DNA of 64,000 bases from Fasciolopsis buskii (Eukaryota > Platyhelminthes > Trematoda > Plagiorchiida > Fasciolidae). The stretch lies in contig LUCM01006803.1 of NCBI GenBank assembly GCA_008360955.1, positions 203,373 through 267,372 on the forward strand. Reading direction: 5' to 3'. The notes under the pieces are model-generated. The model had not been told where the DNA came from, made no database searches, and saw only the letters and a list, made by a program, of their open reading frames with translations. This document shows, in pieces, positions 14,385 to 26,640 of the stretch. Every line of letters starts with the position of its first letter. Position 1 is the stretch's first letter. The translations under genes were made by a program, and so were the position numbers.

Positions 14385-16499
14385 GATTACAGGACTATAA
14401 CGCGAGGTGCCTGATTGCCCAGGTTCTTGCACCGAGAGCCCCTTGGATCTGACGGTGCTTCGAAAACAGGTGAGTGCAAGACTTTCTTCAGTTCCTACTA
14501 GGGAGGAATTAATTATTGAAATGCTTTCCTCTCGACCATCTCCTCGACCCCAAAATTCACACACTGGGTTTTTCAAACGCAGATAGCCATGCATTGCCTA
14601 GTCTCCCTTTGAATTCGCAAGCTGACCCCACCTCGACCACTTCTTCCGGGATCTTATTCCAGCCATTCATCACTGGTGTTGCAAACGATTTGCTCCCCAA
14701 CCCGGTGGTTACGTGTTCACGCAAAATCGTCTTCCCGTTACCTCTTGGTTTCCCATTCCCCCTTATCTGGAGTAGGGCTCCGCGGTGACCCCGTTTCTCG
14801 GCCAGACCCTTAATGATCTTGAAGGTCTGTATTGAGTCACCCCTTTCTTTACGTCTTTCCAGGGAGTATAAGCCAAGCGCCCCCAGCCCATGCTCATCCC
14901 ATATGTCTCAAATGCACAAACCGCCGTGAAAGAACACGCTGAACCTGCTCCAGCATTTTGCTATCTCTTACCAAATATGGCTTCCATGCCTGGACACAGT
15001 TTTCCAAGTGCGGTCAGACAAATGCCTTGAACAGTGGCAGAAGGTCATTAAGCTTCCTGGATCTTACGGTCCTCTTAAATTGGTGTAGGGCATGTCACGC
15101 ATTTTGGCTATCTTCTAACATTGCAGACTAGGTTTAAAGTCTGCACTCACGACCATTCCGAAGTCTCTTTCTTGCTGAGTCTGCTTCATTGCGCCTTGAT
15201 TCCCAGGGGCATTTGCTTCTTCGTTCATGAGCCGCTGACATTTGCCCAAGTTCAAAGGAAGATCCTGGCTGCCCGACCACTGGTAGACCTTATCCAGTTC
15301 CCTCTGGATAGCCTCACTATTTGCTATCCCTAATAGTTTGATGTCGTCAGCAAACTTGAGACCGGGATGTCCCAACCCACTGGCTATGTCGCTGAAACAT
15401 ATTAGGAAGAGCAGTGGTCCTAAGACGGACCCCTGAGGCATCCCGCTGTATTGCTATCCTCTGCCCGATAGACGTTCCTCGACTCTCGCACTGAGAGATC
15501 TGCCCTACAGACTTCGTGCTATCCAGTTACTCACCTTAGCATCCACTCCGAAAGCCTCCACCTTCCGGTCGATAACCCTGGGGTTCACAAAACCAATGGC
15601 CCTCTGAAAGTCCAGATAGCAGACTCCTACTCTTTTCCCCCCTGTCAATCCCACCTGTTGATCCGTCCAGAAAATCTCTCAACTTGGTCAGATAGGAATG
15701 TTTGTGGCAAAAACCTTGTTGATCTGCCTCCTTAATTTCCCGCTCTCTAGGTGATTTACTATAATTTCGCGGATGACCCTATCAAGAGTTTTAGACATGA
15801 TGGAATTCAAGCTCACGGGTGTATAGCTACTATCGTTGTCCCAGTCCCCGCCTTTATGCACCAGTATGACGGCCGACGTCAACCAGTCTGCGGGGGCCCC
15901 CCTTGTCCAGCAAAGCGTTGGAGAGCTAGGTGCGAGGTTTCACCAGGACCTCCGCCAGCGGCTTTACTATCGCTGGGTGGATCCCATCAAGCCCCGCTGC
16001 TTTTGATGCGTCCAATTTTATTAGACTGTCCCACACTTCCTCTTGCGTGATCGCTCCGTCCGGCATCTCCACTAAGCTGGTGACCGGGTCCAGTGTTAGT
16101 CCCTGTGTCCCTTGATCCCGTCTGTATACCGCCTGGAAAAATTATAACAGCAATCGGCTTTCTCCTGACTGTCGGCTGACCCAAACTCCTGGTGGTTTTT
16201 ACTCCACCTACGGCATTTCGCAAAGCAGCCTCGGACTGCACGTAGTTGTAATGAGCTTTGGGGTTTCTTTCAGCGATCCCAGCGATTCGCTCCTCCTAGG
16301 CAGTTTGGCACTGTCGTTAGATGCCAGACATTCCCTTTCTCTTTGCTAAATACCTTAGGAAATCTCGGTAGTCCTATGTGTTCTTATACCTCATGAAAGC
16401 CCTGTTTCTGCATTCTGGCTCTCGTGATCATACTCTTCCACCATGGTGGTAGCCCCTTTCGCTTGATTCTGGGGGGGTGCAACCAAGTCTGTTATTGCT

Positions 16500-17309
16500 A
16501 ACAGGTTGCCCTTAATTGTCTCCCACTGACCATCCGCGAACTTGCTACCTCTCTCTACTTCCCACCGAGTTTGGAGACCCAGGTCCGGCCGCCTAATTTT
16601 ATCCATTTCTGAGAAGTTCTTGCCATATATATCGGAGGCCACCAGTCTCTGCAGGCTCAGTCGCATATGGATCACGGCGGTCACTCATACCGATTGGATC
16701 CACCAAATTAAGGCTTCCTATATTATTCGGTGTTCGCCGCAGCAACAAGTCAAGGGTTCAAGATATTTGCCCGAATCTTCATCTGGTAGATTTGATAACT
16801 TATTGAACCATCCCAATATCGTGCACGAACTGCAAGAGTTGATGCCCAAAGGTATCTTCCGCAGCTGCCTCTTAAGCCCAGTCACTCTCAGGGGTGTTGA
16901 AGTCTCTCAGTATGAGAAGCTTCCCCGCAGACCCTGCAACCACTCTGAGAAAGGGAAATGATTCCCCATCCTCTACTTGCTTCGGCCCCGGGCTCTGGTA
17001 CAAACCTACAACTGAGATCCTCGAGCCATCAGTGGCGATGATTACTTCCAGGATCTGTATATTTGAGATATGCAGCTTGTGGCCTTCCTGCTTCTTGTAC
17101 TTTTCAGCCACTGGTATCATTGTCCCGCCCCCTATTCTCCCATCCACTCTATCCATTCTAAAGAAAGAATAATCCCGCTCCAATAAATTATTATCACACT
17201 CCTCCGGCTGCAACCAGGCCTCAGTGACAACCACCACATCCGCATCCAGAGTCCTGAATTGTAGCCCTGGCCACTTATTACCTACACTTGCAGTGTTTGT
17301 GTAGGCCAC
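16500..17309 (-). pseudogene. LINE ORF2: endonuclease domain
   Basis: A 145-codon open frame (17309-16872) begins AYTNTASVGNKWPGLQ and continues VVVTEAWLQPEECDNNLL (the T-E-x-W endonuclease motif), FFRMDRVDGRIGGG (R-x-D-R...GGG) and VVGLYQSPG (the Y-R-x-P position). It ends LLILRDFNTPESDWA, where families have GDFN; the Gly is replaced by Arg here. These are the successive motifs of the exonuclease-endonuclease-phosphatase fold that nicks target DNA to prime reverse transcription. The frame is lost after 16872. Confidence 0.8.
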
Positions 17310-17512
17310 CTTTGTAAACCCTGCCCTCTGCCCTTTCGGCCGCTGAACGGACGGGTTGCCGCATCCTCGGGATTTACTCCCGAGGCCCTCGCTCGTTTCT
17401 TTGCATGATGATCGAGATCTCCATCCTCACCCCTGCGCCCTCAGCCTCATTATTTTGGCTCTCTCGGCGTATGGCAGTCGTAGGTGTCGGGTCCAGGCTT
17501 AGTGGCCCAAGG

Positions 17513-17570
17513 TTCGCCCGCTTAATACGTTCGCCCGCCTAATACTTTTCGCCCGCCTAATACGTTCGCC
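17513..17570. repeat. 17-18-bp minisatellite inside the LINE
   Basis: The unit TTCGCCCGCCTAATACG is repeated about 3.4 times (three units with one T/C change and a one-base length variation, then a partial TTCGCC). It sits in the spacer between ORF1 and the endonuclease frame of the CR1-like element. Confidence 0.9.
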
Positions 17571-17599
17571 TCCAGCCCTGTTGCACGGAGTGGCATTCA

Positions 17600-18880
17600 G
17601 TTACCCTCCTTCACCCAACTTTTGGATTCTCAGTTTGGGGAATTGCTGCCGCGCTTTATTGAATCCTGCCCCATTTGCTTCCTTAGCCTTGATCTTGTTT
17701 AAGGCAGTATAATCCGGAACTACGGTAGTCAATCCCCCTGGTGCTTGCTTTGATTCTATTGGCTGACGCCAAGAACCTGTCCCTATGCCGTGGATTGGCG
17801 AATTCCACCAGCGTTGGTCGTGCGTTCCGGCATCCAGAATCACTGACCCCCTGCCATCTCCCGAGGCGAATTACTGTCTTGATAGCAACATGTTCCGGTA
17901 TTTTTGCCGTTCGGATCAGGTTTACTACATGATGTCACTCATTCCCTATGCTTCCCCCCTTCGTAAAGAGCTTCGGGATCCCGTGGCTAACAACATTTCG
18001 ATTTCTATCCAACGCGTGTTCGCTGGATTTTTGTATTTTATGGAGATTGCGGTTCATCTGGTGCGGGGCTTGCCCTGCATCCTTCAGCCTTGCACTTATT
18101 TCCGAGCATCTTGCGGCCGGGTCGATGACCTCTGCCACTTCTTGGGTTCCTATGCTCGCGTGCCTGCGCCCTCTTCATGGGCACCTTTTTGCCCCCTGTT
18201 CTTCTGGCTTGCCTCTTTCTCTTGCTCCTGATCCCCACTGAGGTAGTGCTTTTTCTTTTCTTTACCGCCAGCCACATTTGCCAAGGGTTTGATGACCGGT
18301 CAGCTGAGCCTACGCTAGTAGTCTCTTTCATTACTGCCGGTGCCGGGTTCTCTTCCTCTCGGCTCTCCTTACCCGCTGCAGCCTCCAGTAAACCATTAAT
18401 GGCAGTGTCACCCTGCTGGGCGCTCTCCTTGGTATCTGCCTTCGGAAGGTTTGCCATTGGCCTAACTGGGCGTTCGCTAGGACGGCCCTTCGCATGAGCC
18501 TTTTGCAAGCTGGGCAAACCCAGCTCGCTTCTCGTACTGATGGCAGAGCTCGTTAAACTCAGTTTGGCATGTGCGGGCAAAACCTTGGCTTCCGGCCAAT
18601 CTAGCATCCTGCATGTTGTGTTGTCGGCCGCTGTCCATAGCTTACAACACTGCACATGTTCTTTTGTCTCTGAAAAGTAAAGCGTCAATTGCTGCATCAG
18701 ATCCAGCAAGTATTTCCTGTGCTCACAACACAGATTAGCTTTTCCAGCTCTGGATTTGCCGCCACCCAGCGTGCATCAAGAGCTTCTTTTTGTTATTATT
18801 CAGAGGTTCTTACAATTGATTCATCAGTGGAATCCACCACTGGTATAGAACCCTGCTCTCGTTTGAATCCCTGTATTTTT
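17600..18880 (-). pseudogene. LINE ORF1 (nucleic-acid-binding protein), broken
   Basis: A 223-codon open frame (18709-18038) follows, after a frameshift, a stretch reading ALDARWVAANPELEKLI at about 18783-18730, so the true ORF1 start lies upstream of 18709. The middle is rich in Lys/Arg (RKRKRQARRTGGKKV), as expected of an RNA-binding ORF1 protein. It continues through a shift into AEVIDPAARCSEISARLK (18138 leftwards), a likely short coiled region, and then VAIKTVIRLGRWQG. The C-terminal part to 17601 has further shifts. ORF1 of CR1 elements packages element RNA; this is inferred from position ahead of the endonuclease/RT frame and from composition, not from a diagnostic motif. Confidence 0.6.
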
Positions 18881-19339
18881 GCGGGTTGAACTATGTAATT
18901 TCTCGCATAATATAAAGGCAGCGGATTCCTCATTTTTCATGCATAAAAGACCCTCTACTATTCTGAAAGTCCCAGTTAGATTAACTTGCGTGTGTCGTTG
19001 TTGGAGAGAGAAAATGATAAGTTCACAACGTCTGTCGTCATAGCGTTAGTACCCTGAGACAGCCATAAACGTGGTGGTCAGTTTCTGCAGCTTTTCTGGG
19101 CAACTTAACTCTATTTTTGGGTTTGCGGCCCAGGCTTGAACACAACTTCAGGCGCTGCCTTATGACATTCACATACAGAATCGAAACGCTTTGAGTTCCC
19201 AACAAGATATGATTGCCACGGATCTGAGATTTTCTTCTTTGCTTTTAGTTTTGCGCTTCCTTATTGTCTGAAGGCGTTACCCGGGTCTTCGGCTTAAAAA
19301 TTATCGATGAAATGACCCGTTTTACTCTATATTTGCTTT
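18881..19339. other. unrecognised spacer
   Basis: Short AT-rich DNA between the 5' end of the minus-strand LINE and a plus-strand RT tail. It may hold the LINE 5' untranslated region; nothing diagnostic is visible. Confidence 0.4.
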
Positions 19340-19665
19340 CACTAAGAGGTCAGGCACAGACACCTGTCAAGTGACCAGCATTTAAATGCCTCTGCGTCCT
19401 GCTCTAGGTTTACACCCGCAACTTCTACAAAAGGGAAAGGCGAGTGAATTTTTGTGATAATACACAGAACTCTTACAATGAACCAGAATACTCTACTTTT
19501 GAAAACCCACGTCAGGCCCAATCTAATGCATTGCTTCCTTGTCTGTTCCAGCCTGGGAAAGCGCAACAGAGTGGCAATGGAAAATGTCCAGCGCGCCTTC
19601 GTTAAGCGGCTAGTTGGCTTACTGTAAAACTTGAATAAACTGATCGCTGTGAGCTTCTGAAATTA
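19340..19665 (+). mobile_element. CR1-like RT C-terminal fragment
   Basis: At about 19483-19620 the plus strand reads LLLKTHVRPNLMHCFL, then SLGKRNRVAMENVQ, then RAFVKRLVGL. This is the conserved segment after the RT palm in CR1-like elements, where the family pattern is 'K-x-x-V-R-P-x-L-E-Y-C' followed by 'E-x-V-Q-R-x-F-T-K-R'. No catalytic box precedes it, so it is a short isolated fragment. Confidence 0.65.
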
Positions 19666-21035
19666 AATCTCATAGAAATGTGATTCTTGACAGCAAACTT
19701 GATGTTCGTCAGCGATATCACTCCAAACAACAGCTGTTATTTCGTTAATAAAAGGCAAAAGCTAAAAGGTTCCAAAGTAAGGAACAGAGGAAATTATAGG
19801 AGGAGAGGCATGGAGAACAGGAAAAGATTCAGAAATAGCAGAAGTAATGGACCAGTGGTGCAAAATAAGACTTGTGGGATGCCGTCGGGCCCCGGCCTGT
19901 GGTATGGGCTGGCACATTTCATTAATGTCATGATGGCAGCAGAGTCAAATGAAGCAATGGTTAACCTAACCTAAGTCAGCATGGGACGGACTTGAGAATG
20001 TAGCAGATTGTCATCGGTGATTGCAGAAAAGAATTATTTACTGAATGCTTCCGGGGTATCTGCAATGAGCCATATCCGTAATGTGTTGAATATGATAAAG
20101 TTCCAAAGGGCCAACGAGTTAGGCTGCGAACGAGCTGTAAAAATGTGAGAAGTCTTCCGAATTGATCTAGGCCATCCAATAGCTGAGATTTTATGCATTT
20201 TGAACTGCACATCATACTCGATTCAAAACCCCTGTTGCATGTGGTTAGCTTGTGTTAAAAGCGGGAAGTCTACCGTTCCGTCAACGAATTTCTGGGTCCT
20301 CAAAGGTGTCATCGGGAGGTGACAGAGCTTACTAGGCTTACTGTGTTTATGTTGAGCATTCGAAATAGATAGACGATTATTGTTAAAACAGTTTTGCGTG
20401 TGTTATCTGCGGAATTCTGCGAATCAGGTAATAAAACGAACCTGGACCAATGAAAGGTTTGCAGAGCATCGGGGATTTCAAACCATCGCGTCCACAAATG
20501 TGAAGAGGAGTTTGGTCGATACACAGGAAAACAGAGTTTTCTCGCGGAGAGGGAGGCTACACTTTTCTATCTTGTGGTTACTGCTGGGGTGGGTTTTAAT
20601 AATGAAACCTCAGCATTAGGAGTGCTATGCTTACAAACAAGAGTTACGATATTATGAGGCCATTTGGGCACGATTACATGCTGAGTCCATCCTTCAGCGT
20701 GCATTTCAAGAACAAAGCCGAATTGGGTTAATGAGACGGGTATATAGGACCAACAAATTCAGGATGCATCGAAGTTACGTGCAGTTACCTTGCGGCTGGA
20801 GGAGAGGATAGAAAGATAAAAGAAAGCCTAGGGGTACAAGGGACATCAAAATCATTCGCGTTTGGTTGAGGTTATATACAATCTACGTGGACTGAGAGCT
20901 CGGGTAGTTACATGTAAAGCCACAGGGTTCCAGGAATAGAATAAAGCAGCGGATGTTAGAGGATGGAAGCGGTGTACGGTGGCTTTTTAGGGGAAGCAAT
21001 AAAATCTGCGATTCCTTGCACTGAATTTTAGGAAC
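19666..21035. other. unrecognised intergenic DNA
   Basis: Contains a 95-codon open frame (19687-19974, +) with a basic stretch (RNRGNYRRRGMENRKRFR) and several 70-80-codon frames. No family is recognised and no repeat boundary is visible until the Ty3 arm starts at 21036. Confidence 0.4.
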
Positions 21036-21777
21036 AGTGACTGCGCCTATTGGACTTTTCAAATTATTGAGAAGGCCCTTCAGGCTCAGGAACTTGGCTC
21101 GAACCGTACGAAGTTACATGCATGAAGCCGCAACTGGATTAGAGAATATATGTATACCTGGAAGATATCTTAGTTACAAGCCACTCGGAGGAGCAACATC
21201 CAGATCACATGCGCACTCTTTTCGATCGACTTAACAAACATGGCGTAACGACTGACACTTCGAAATGTTAGCTTGCAAAGTCCGGCGTCACATTCTGAGG
21301 GCATATTGCCTTGTCTTCAGGCACAGCTCAATTGCCAGATAAGGTCGCTGCTATTCAGAACTACCCATAGCTACCTCTTTATTGACAATAAAGACAGTCG
21401 GTTTGTCGACCTGGTTAACTTCTATTCTCTTTTCGTCCATAATTCCGCGGAAAACATCGCTCCCATACGGGCCTATTGCGAGGAGTTAAACGTAAGTATT
21501 CGTTTCCTGAGGCTGCAAAACAGGCGTCTGCTTCCATTAAACATGTTGTCACCAAAATACCGCCGCTTACAGATCCCGACCCATCAACATTCATATCTCT
21601 GACAACCACCGCTTCAAACACTGCGGTCTGAGACGTCCTTCAACAGTACACTGATGGTTCTTGAAAACCTTCGGCATTTTTTCTAGGCAGCTCCAGCGAG
21701 CAGAGTCTGGACACGGTTCGCTTGGCAAGGAGTTGTTCAGCGCACAAACATGGAGCTGGTTGATGGATTCTGACATC
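21036..21777 (+). mobile_element. Ty3/gypsy RT-RNase H fragment (left arm of inverted pair)
   Basis: The plus strand reads APIGLFKLLRRPFRLRN (family pattern TPFGLFEFLRMPFGLRN), then a decayed catalytic region, then LFDRLNKHGVTTDTSKC, LPDKVAAIQNYP and, after more stops, an RNase H start (QYTDGS, SAFFLGSSSEQS). The catalytic Y-x-D-D box is not preserved: the matching position reads GRYLSYKP. The segment has no element ends of its own. It equals, in reverse complement and base for base in length, 25577-26318 of the longer Ty3 piece. Only two mismatches were found (21094 T versus G; 21667 A versus G in this orientation), and the in-frame stops are shared. Confidence 0.85.
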
Positions 21778-24700
21778 GACCGACGGTTACACCCATCACA
21801 GCGTCACAGAATGTAATCCTTTGTGACTTATCACTCTTTTGTCTCAAAATATCCTTTATGCACTGGCATATATGTCTTTACCTTGTCCCAATTCATTTCT
21901 CACTCCGCAGCTTCTCACGATTTTCGCTCGTATTGAATTATAGGGTGACTTCAAGGTAAAAACCAACGCTTACGGCATCGGTGCGTACGTTTTCTATGAT
22001 GCATTCACATCCTCCGCACCGTTTCAAATCCGAGATACTCCTTCTAGTGTTTTGGCATCCTTTGTGTAAATTTACCGGAGGCTTTCTGAGTCGCATAGCC
22101 GTTACATCACTAGAATTCTTTACAAAATATCCAAGTGTTTTCAATGTTACATATGTGCTGAACAAATTCAAGGATGAAAACTTGGTTTTATTAACAAACA
22201 TCTAGTCGTTTTCGTCACTGAATTCTGTCCTCCAAACACTTACTTTTAGATCAAACAGCATTTGTACGTTCTTATTTTTTCAGGTCAAATATAACTGACC
22301 GCTTTGGCGAAGGCGATTTAGGCTAACTTGAGCGCGCCTTCTCCAGAGATCCTTTAATTCTTCTTAAATTGGTCATCATGCATGAACCGGCTTGCACGTC
22401 AGTTGCGTCTGCCGTCTACGTGGCTCAAATAAACGGGGCCTGCTATTTCCCATTTGCGCATTTGAATAACCTTTGCATCGCCCCTTTAATTTCGTGACGA
22501 CTGCTGTAATTTTTATTGGTCGTGAAATATGCTGGTCTCAATTTTCGATCCCTTTAAAATTCTTGGACGTTGTTGTGACTGCGCGCACAAGAGCTTGAAA
22601 GAAACATATTTTTGCATCGACCAAGGGAAGAAACCTCCCTAAACCGACCGTTACCTAGTTAAACTCGCTTGTCAATTTCTTCTGTAAGGGCACGTGTCCA
22701 AGTAATAACCAAAAAATTTTGATGTCCATTTCAATTGTACATTAGCTTGTGCTTGACTTGAGGGTCCGTTGTAGCTCACTCTCACCACTTAGCCATCACC
22801 ATGGGTAAAGTGTACGTTTCCTCAAAAACAAATCCCATAAAGCTATCAGCGATTCCTGTTTACTCATAAAGAACCTCTGCTAGAACACTTGCACACTACT
22901 GACCCACCTCCTAAATCATCCAGCACAAAATAACAAAATTTCTTTGTTGCTTTGTGTGATGGTTTTGCGACCCGTTCAAAAGATTCACGAGGCCAAAGCT
23001 AGGAATACCTAGCACAAGGCATGAGCCCACGGATGATGCCAAACAACAAGCCACTCACCTCATGTTCTGATAATTCAGAAGATTTTGCCTCCATCTTTGT
23101 TTCTGTTATGATTCTAGAGGAAATGATGGTCTCATTCATTATCCACCTGTTCGAAGTTTCTGTCACTTGGACGATCCCCTTATTTTTTCACAAATTCTTA
23201 TTTCTCCCACGCATATTGCAGAGTAAGCTCTTAAGTAAAGAAGGGCACAATGTATCCGAAACTTGAATGAAGCCATTGTCATCTCTATCCGAGATGCTTA
23301 TCGGCACTCATCTTTTGAACGGCAAACAAGAATTCGTGGACGATGCTTACCACTGATGGAATTACACAACATGGTGGATGGCGCTTCATGCCCCCACCGC
23401 AAAAGATTGTGCCCGCCGCACGGCCAGTTCACTCAAATATACTCTGCCAAATCAATCAACGCGAATGATTTACCCTCGTCCTAAAAACGCTTTACGTCTT
23501 TTGTTGCCCACCCCTAGCTTATTAGACATTACCAGCGCCACAGAATTAGCTACACAATTAATCCGTGGCCAGACCTCCAGAACTTCTGGGTTGCCCAAAA
23601 ATGGCAACGTCAGAAGTGGGCCAGTTAAAGACGCTGAGAGTTGTGTCAGACTGGGGCATTTCATTAAAAGTCTTCCAGCTCTATCCATGCTGTTTCCACT
23701 ATGCAGCTTCGGATTGGTCAAAATGTACAATCGAATATTGCTCGAGGTAGTAGACGAGATGACAACAAGTCGCATATTTTGCTAATTGATAGAATCATAC
23801 TCAGTGCATGGCCAATTGGCTCAGAGGTGGTACAGAAAGCTCCAGGGAGGGATGTTTACCATGGCAAGTGCCGCGAGGTAATTAAATGGCCGCAGACAGC
23901 TAAAAACAGTTCCATACTGAAAAGATAAAGGTCAATACAGCGGGTTGGTTTATGTGTAAAAGCGTTTGTCCAGATCTATGAAGCAAGTCGATGTAATATT
24001 TGTTTGAATACATCGGCCAATTGAAACCCCCTGAAGGGAAATAGTCAGTAATCAGCCAAAATGTGCTCATATACATGTGAAAACACAGCGAACAAATGGC
24101 GTTACAAATGGTTTGCCAAGATCAACACGGGAACTGACGTTACAAATGACGAATATATGAGTAAGAGCATCTGAAAAGCGAACTAATTTAGCAGGAGAAA
24201 AAATAGGACGGAGCGGTCTATAATGCTTCGAATCGATGCTGCATAACAATGAATGACCCCAAAAGGAGCATGATGGTGGACAGAATGCATGAAAAATAGC
24301 AATGAATAAAACTTATTGTTGCTGAGAGAGGTTGCTGACACTTTGAAACCGCCGAAATGAATGAAGGACGAATAATTTGATCGAAATAAAAGACACTATG
24401 ACCCAATAAAATGTTCACAATGAATAAGATACTTTGAAATTAGTTGCTGATATCACTATTATTATATACGACGGGACAACATGTTAAATGGAAGCGGCGG
24501 AAATCATACTCAGATTAGAGACTGGGACAGGACGGACGGAATGGTAAGCACACAGAAACGGCCGGCTGCAATGTTTCCTCTCGGGAATCCCTGGGCCTCT
24601 TAGCGAGTCCCCAAAATTGCCTCGGTGTTTTGGCGCCAGCACTGACTTGAATACCATATCTTATGCCCACGAAACCATTGTGGCCAATAACCGTATTAAT

Positions 24701-25576
24701 GAATACCAAATTGATTTCTGTCTCACTCCAGGTGAATTTGCTCCTTCTCTTCCTATTTCAATGCTTCTGTCGTTCACGCTGTCCAATTTAGTACTGTGGA
24801 GATTTGATGCTAGCCTGCTTAAGCCCGCATACCAATACAGCTGAGCTACTCGCTTGATGTGTGCCGGTCAACAAGGTGGATCTTATGGCGTTCCACATCC
24901 ACGGGTCCCTTGCCAGTACTATTCACCAAAAACGTTGAGCACGAGTATCATATCGCGGTTTTCCTTCATCCCCCGGTACATTGGTGATGATGTGAAGCCT
25001 GTTTGCCGCGCTGGAGTCATTAGTGCCATCTCAATCCAACGCAAATTTCAGAACGGACTGACGAAATGTGAGCGCCATTCGGCGGTCACTATAGCTGGGC
25101 AATCTAATATCCCAAAATAACCGACCAAAAATGACGTCGCCACCCCCCTGACGCAATAAAGGGGAGTGGAATGGCTTGTGTCTAATGAGTAAGGCATTCT
25201 TCACAGGTATGCAGATGTGGCCCTGGGCAAACCAGGTAAGCTCTGAAAGATCAAATTATGCGTGTTAGGTTCTCGGGAAAACTGGCCGGCAGAGCTTTGA
25301 TTTACCAATGAACTTTTATTGCTGGCTTTGGAAGTAGGCGTGCGACCTCCGACGGAAGTCGAGTTTAAGGATACTTCACGTAGACCGTTCGGTCACGAGC
25401 CTCACCAAAGCAGCCACACTCGGAGGGGAGTTGTAAGGCAAAACACGAGGGGCAACAGTGAGGTGCTGAAAAGGCCCGCCTTGGATGACCATGCCATATT
25501 TCACAAAGAATTGTTTTCTGTGACGCTGAATAAAGGTGACATTTGTGCTTAACGATGTGTCTTGCAAAAATTGGTG
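21778..25576. other. 3.8 kb spacer of the Ty3 inverted pair, unrecognised
   Basis: No gene or element motif is supported. Open frames at 23378-23785 (+, 135 codons) overlapping 23470-23775 (-, 101 codons), and at 24854-25120 (+), were read without a family match. The right-most 200 bases (about 25370-25576) belong to the Ty3 element annotated separately. Confidence 0.45.
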
Positions 25577-26640
25577 GATGTCAGAATCCATCAACCAGCT
25601 CCATGTTTGTGCGCTGAACAACTCCTTGCCAAGCGAACCGTGTCCAGACTCTGCTCGCTGGAGCTGCCTAGAAAAAATGCCGAAGGCTTTCAAGAACCAT
25701 CAGTGTACTGTTGAAGGACGTCTCAGACCGCAGTGTTTGAAGCGGTGGTTGTCAGAGATATGAATGTTGATGGGTCGGGATCTGTAAGCGGCGGTATTTT
25801 GGTGACAACATGTTTAATGGAAGCAGACGCCTGTTTTGCAGCCTCAGGAAACGAATACTTACGTTTAACTCCTCGCAATAGGCCCGTATGGGAGCGATGT
25901 TTTCCGCGGAATTATGGACGAAAAGAGAATAGAAGTTAACCAGGTCGACAAACCGACTGTCTTTATTGTCAATAAAGAGGTAGCTATGGGTAGTTCTGAA
26001 TAGCAGCGACCTTATCTGGCAATTGAGCTGTGCCTGAAGACAAGGCAATATGCCCTCAGAATGTGACGCCGGACTTTGCAAGCTAACATTTCGAAGTGTC
26101 AGTCGTTACGCCATGTTTGTTAAGTCGATCGAAAAGAGTGCGCATGTGATCTGGATGTTGCTCCTCCGAGTGGCTTGTAACTAAGATATCTTCCAGGTAT
26201 ACATATATTCTCTAATCCAGTTGCGGCTTCATGCATGTAACTTCGTACGGTTCGAGCCACGTTCCTGAGCCTGAAGGGCCTTCTCAATAATTTGAAAAGT
26301 CCAATAGGCGCAGTCACTACCGTTCTTGATATTTCGGTCTCCTCAATGGGGATCTGATTGTAAGCCTGTACCAAATGTGTGCGGCTGGGGAACCCGCGAC
26401 CAAACAGCGACGAGGTGTGGAGCTGCATACGTCGAACCATGTATCTATCGGGAACGGGGACTCTGTTAAGTGTTCTGTAGCCCCCACAGGGTAGCCATTT
26501 GCCATTGGACTTGGGGCCCCCCGGGAAGGAAAGGGGCCCAAGGTAGTGCGATGGGCAGTTCTGAAATATGGTTGAATTTTGCCTTGGCTGGGCGGAACTT
26601 TTCGGGAGTCTAGCGGCGCGGTCGACTGAAAGTTGGGCAT
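25370..26640 (-). mobile_element. Ty3/gypsy pol fragment (RT to RNase H), degraded
   Basis: From right to left the minus strand reads LGPLSFPGGPKSNGKWLPCGGYRTLN (two consecutive motifs of the RT fingers, where families have 'P-K-K-x-G-x-W-R-P-C-G-D-Y-R'), VPVPDRY, LVQAYNQIPIEE and APIGLFKLLRRPFRLRN. The connection and RNase H start follow (KAFGIFSRQLQRAE, SLGKELFSAQ). Wording such as PDKVAAIQ suggests the CsRn1-like group known from flukes, as an inference. Frameshifts and stops are common, and the active-site aspartates are lost. Positions 25577-26318 are the right arm of the inverted pair; the pol reading extends beyond the arm on both sides, so this copy is the likely source. Confidence 0.85.
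25577..26318 (-). repeat. right arm of 742-bp inverted repeat
   Basis: Reverse complement of 21036-21777 at about 99.7% by eye, with equal length and no gap. Identity stops abruptly at both edges: beyond 26318 and before 25577 the flanks no longer match. Confidence 0.95.

Larger units (their letters stand above)
14385..18880 (-). mobile_element. CR1-like LINE, near full length, degraded
   Basis: From right to left this carries ORF1 (18.8-17.6 kb), a junction minisatellite, then ORF2 with an apurinic-type endonuclease (17.31-16.5 kb) and RT (16.3-14.4 kb). The RT core reads MPQGSVLGPLLFLICFSD and then LKFADDIKLLG (F-A-D-D at 15343-15354). Near the 3' end are GDSIQTFKIIKGLAEK-like and VMNGWNKIPEEVVE segments (about 14.83-14.64 kb), typical of the CR1 RT C-terminus. 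About 4.5 kb matches the usual size of a CR1 element. Frameshifts and stops occur in all parts, so it is a dead copy. Confidence 0.85.

Noticed and set aside
16542..16961. 139-codon plus-strand frame
   Set aside because: Antisense to the endonuclease/linker part of the minus-strand CR1-like LINE, whose motifs read clearly on the other strand.
19955..19975. GGTTAACCTAACCTAAG, telomere-like motif
   Set aside because: Only two partial units, and not a perfect TTAGGG array.
21273..21602. 109-codon frame perfectly conserved at 25752-26081
   Set aside because: Perfect conservation reflects the near-identical inverted Ty3 arms, not selection; it is an out-of-phase frame relative to RT.
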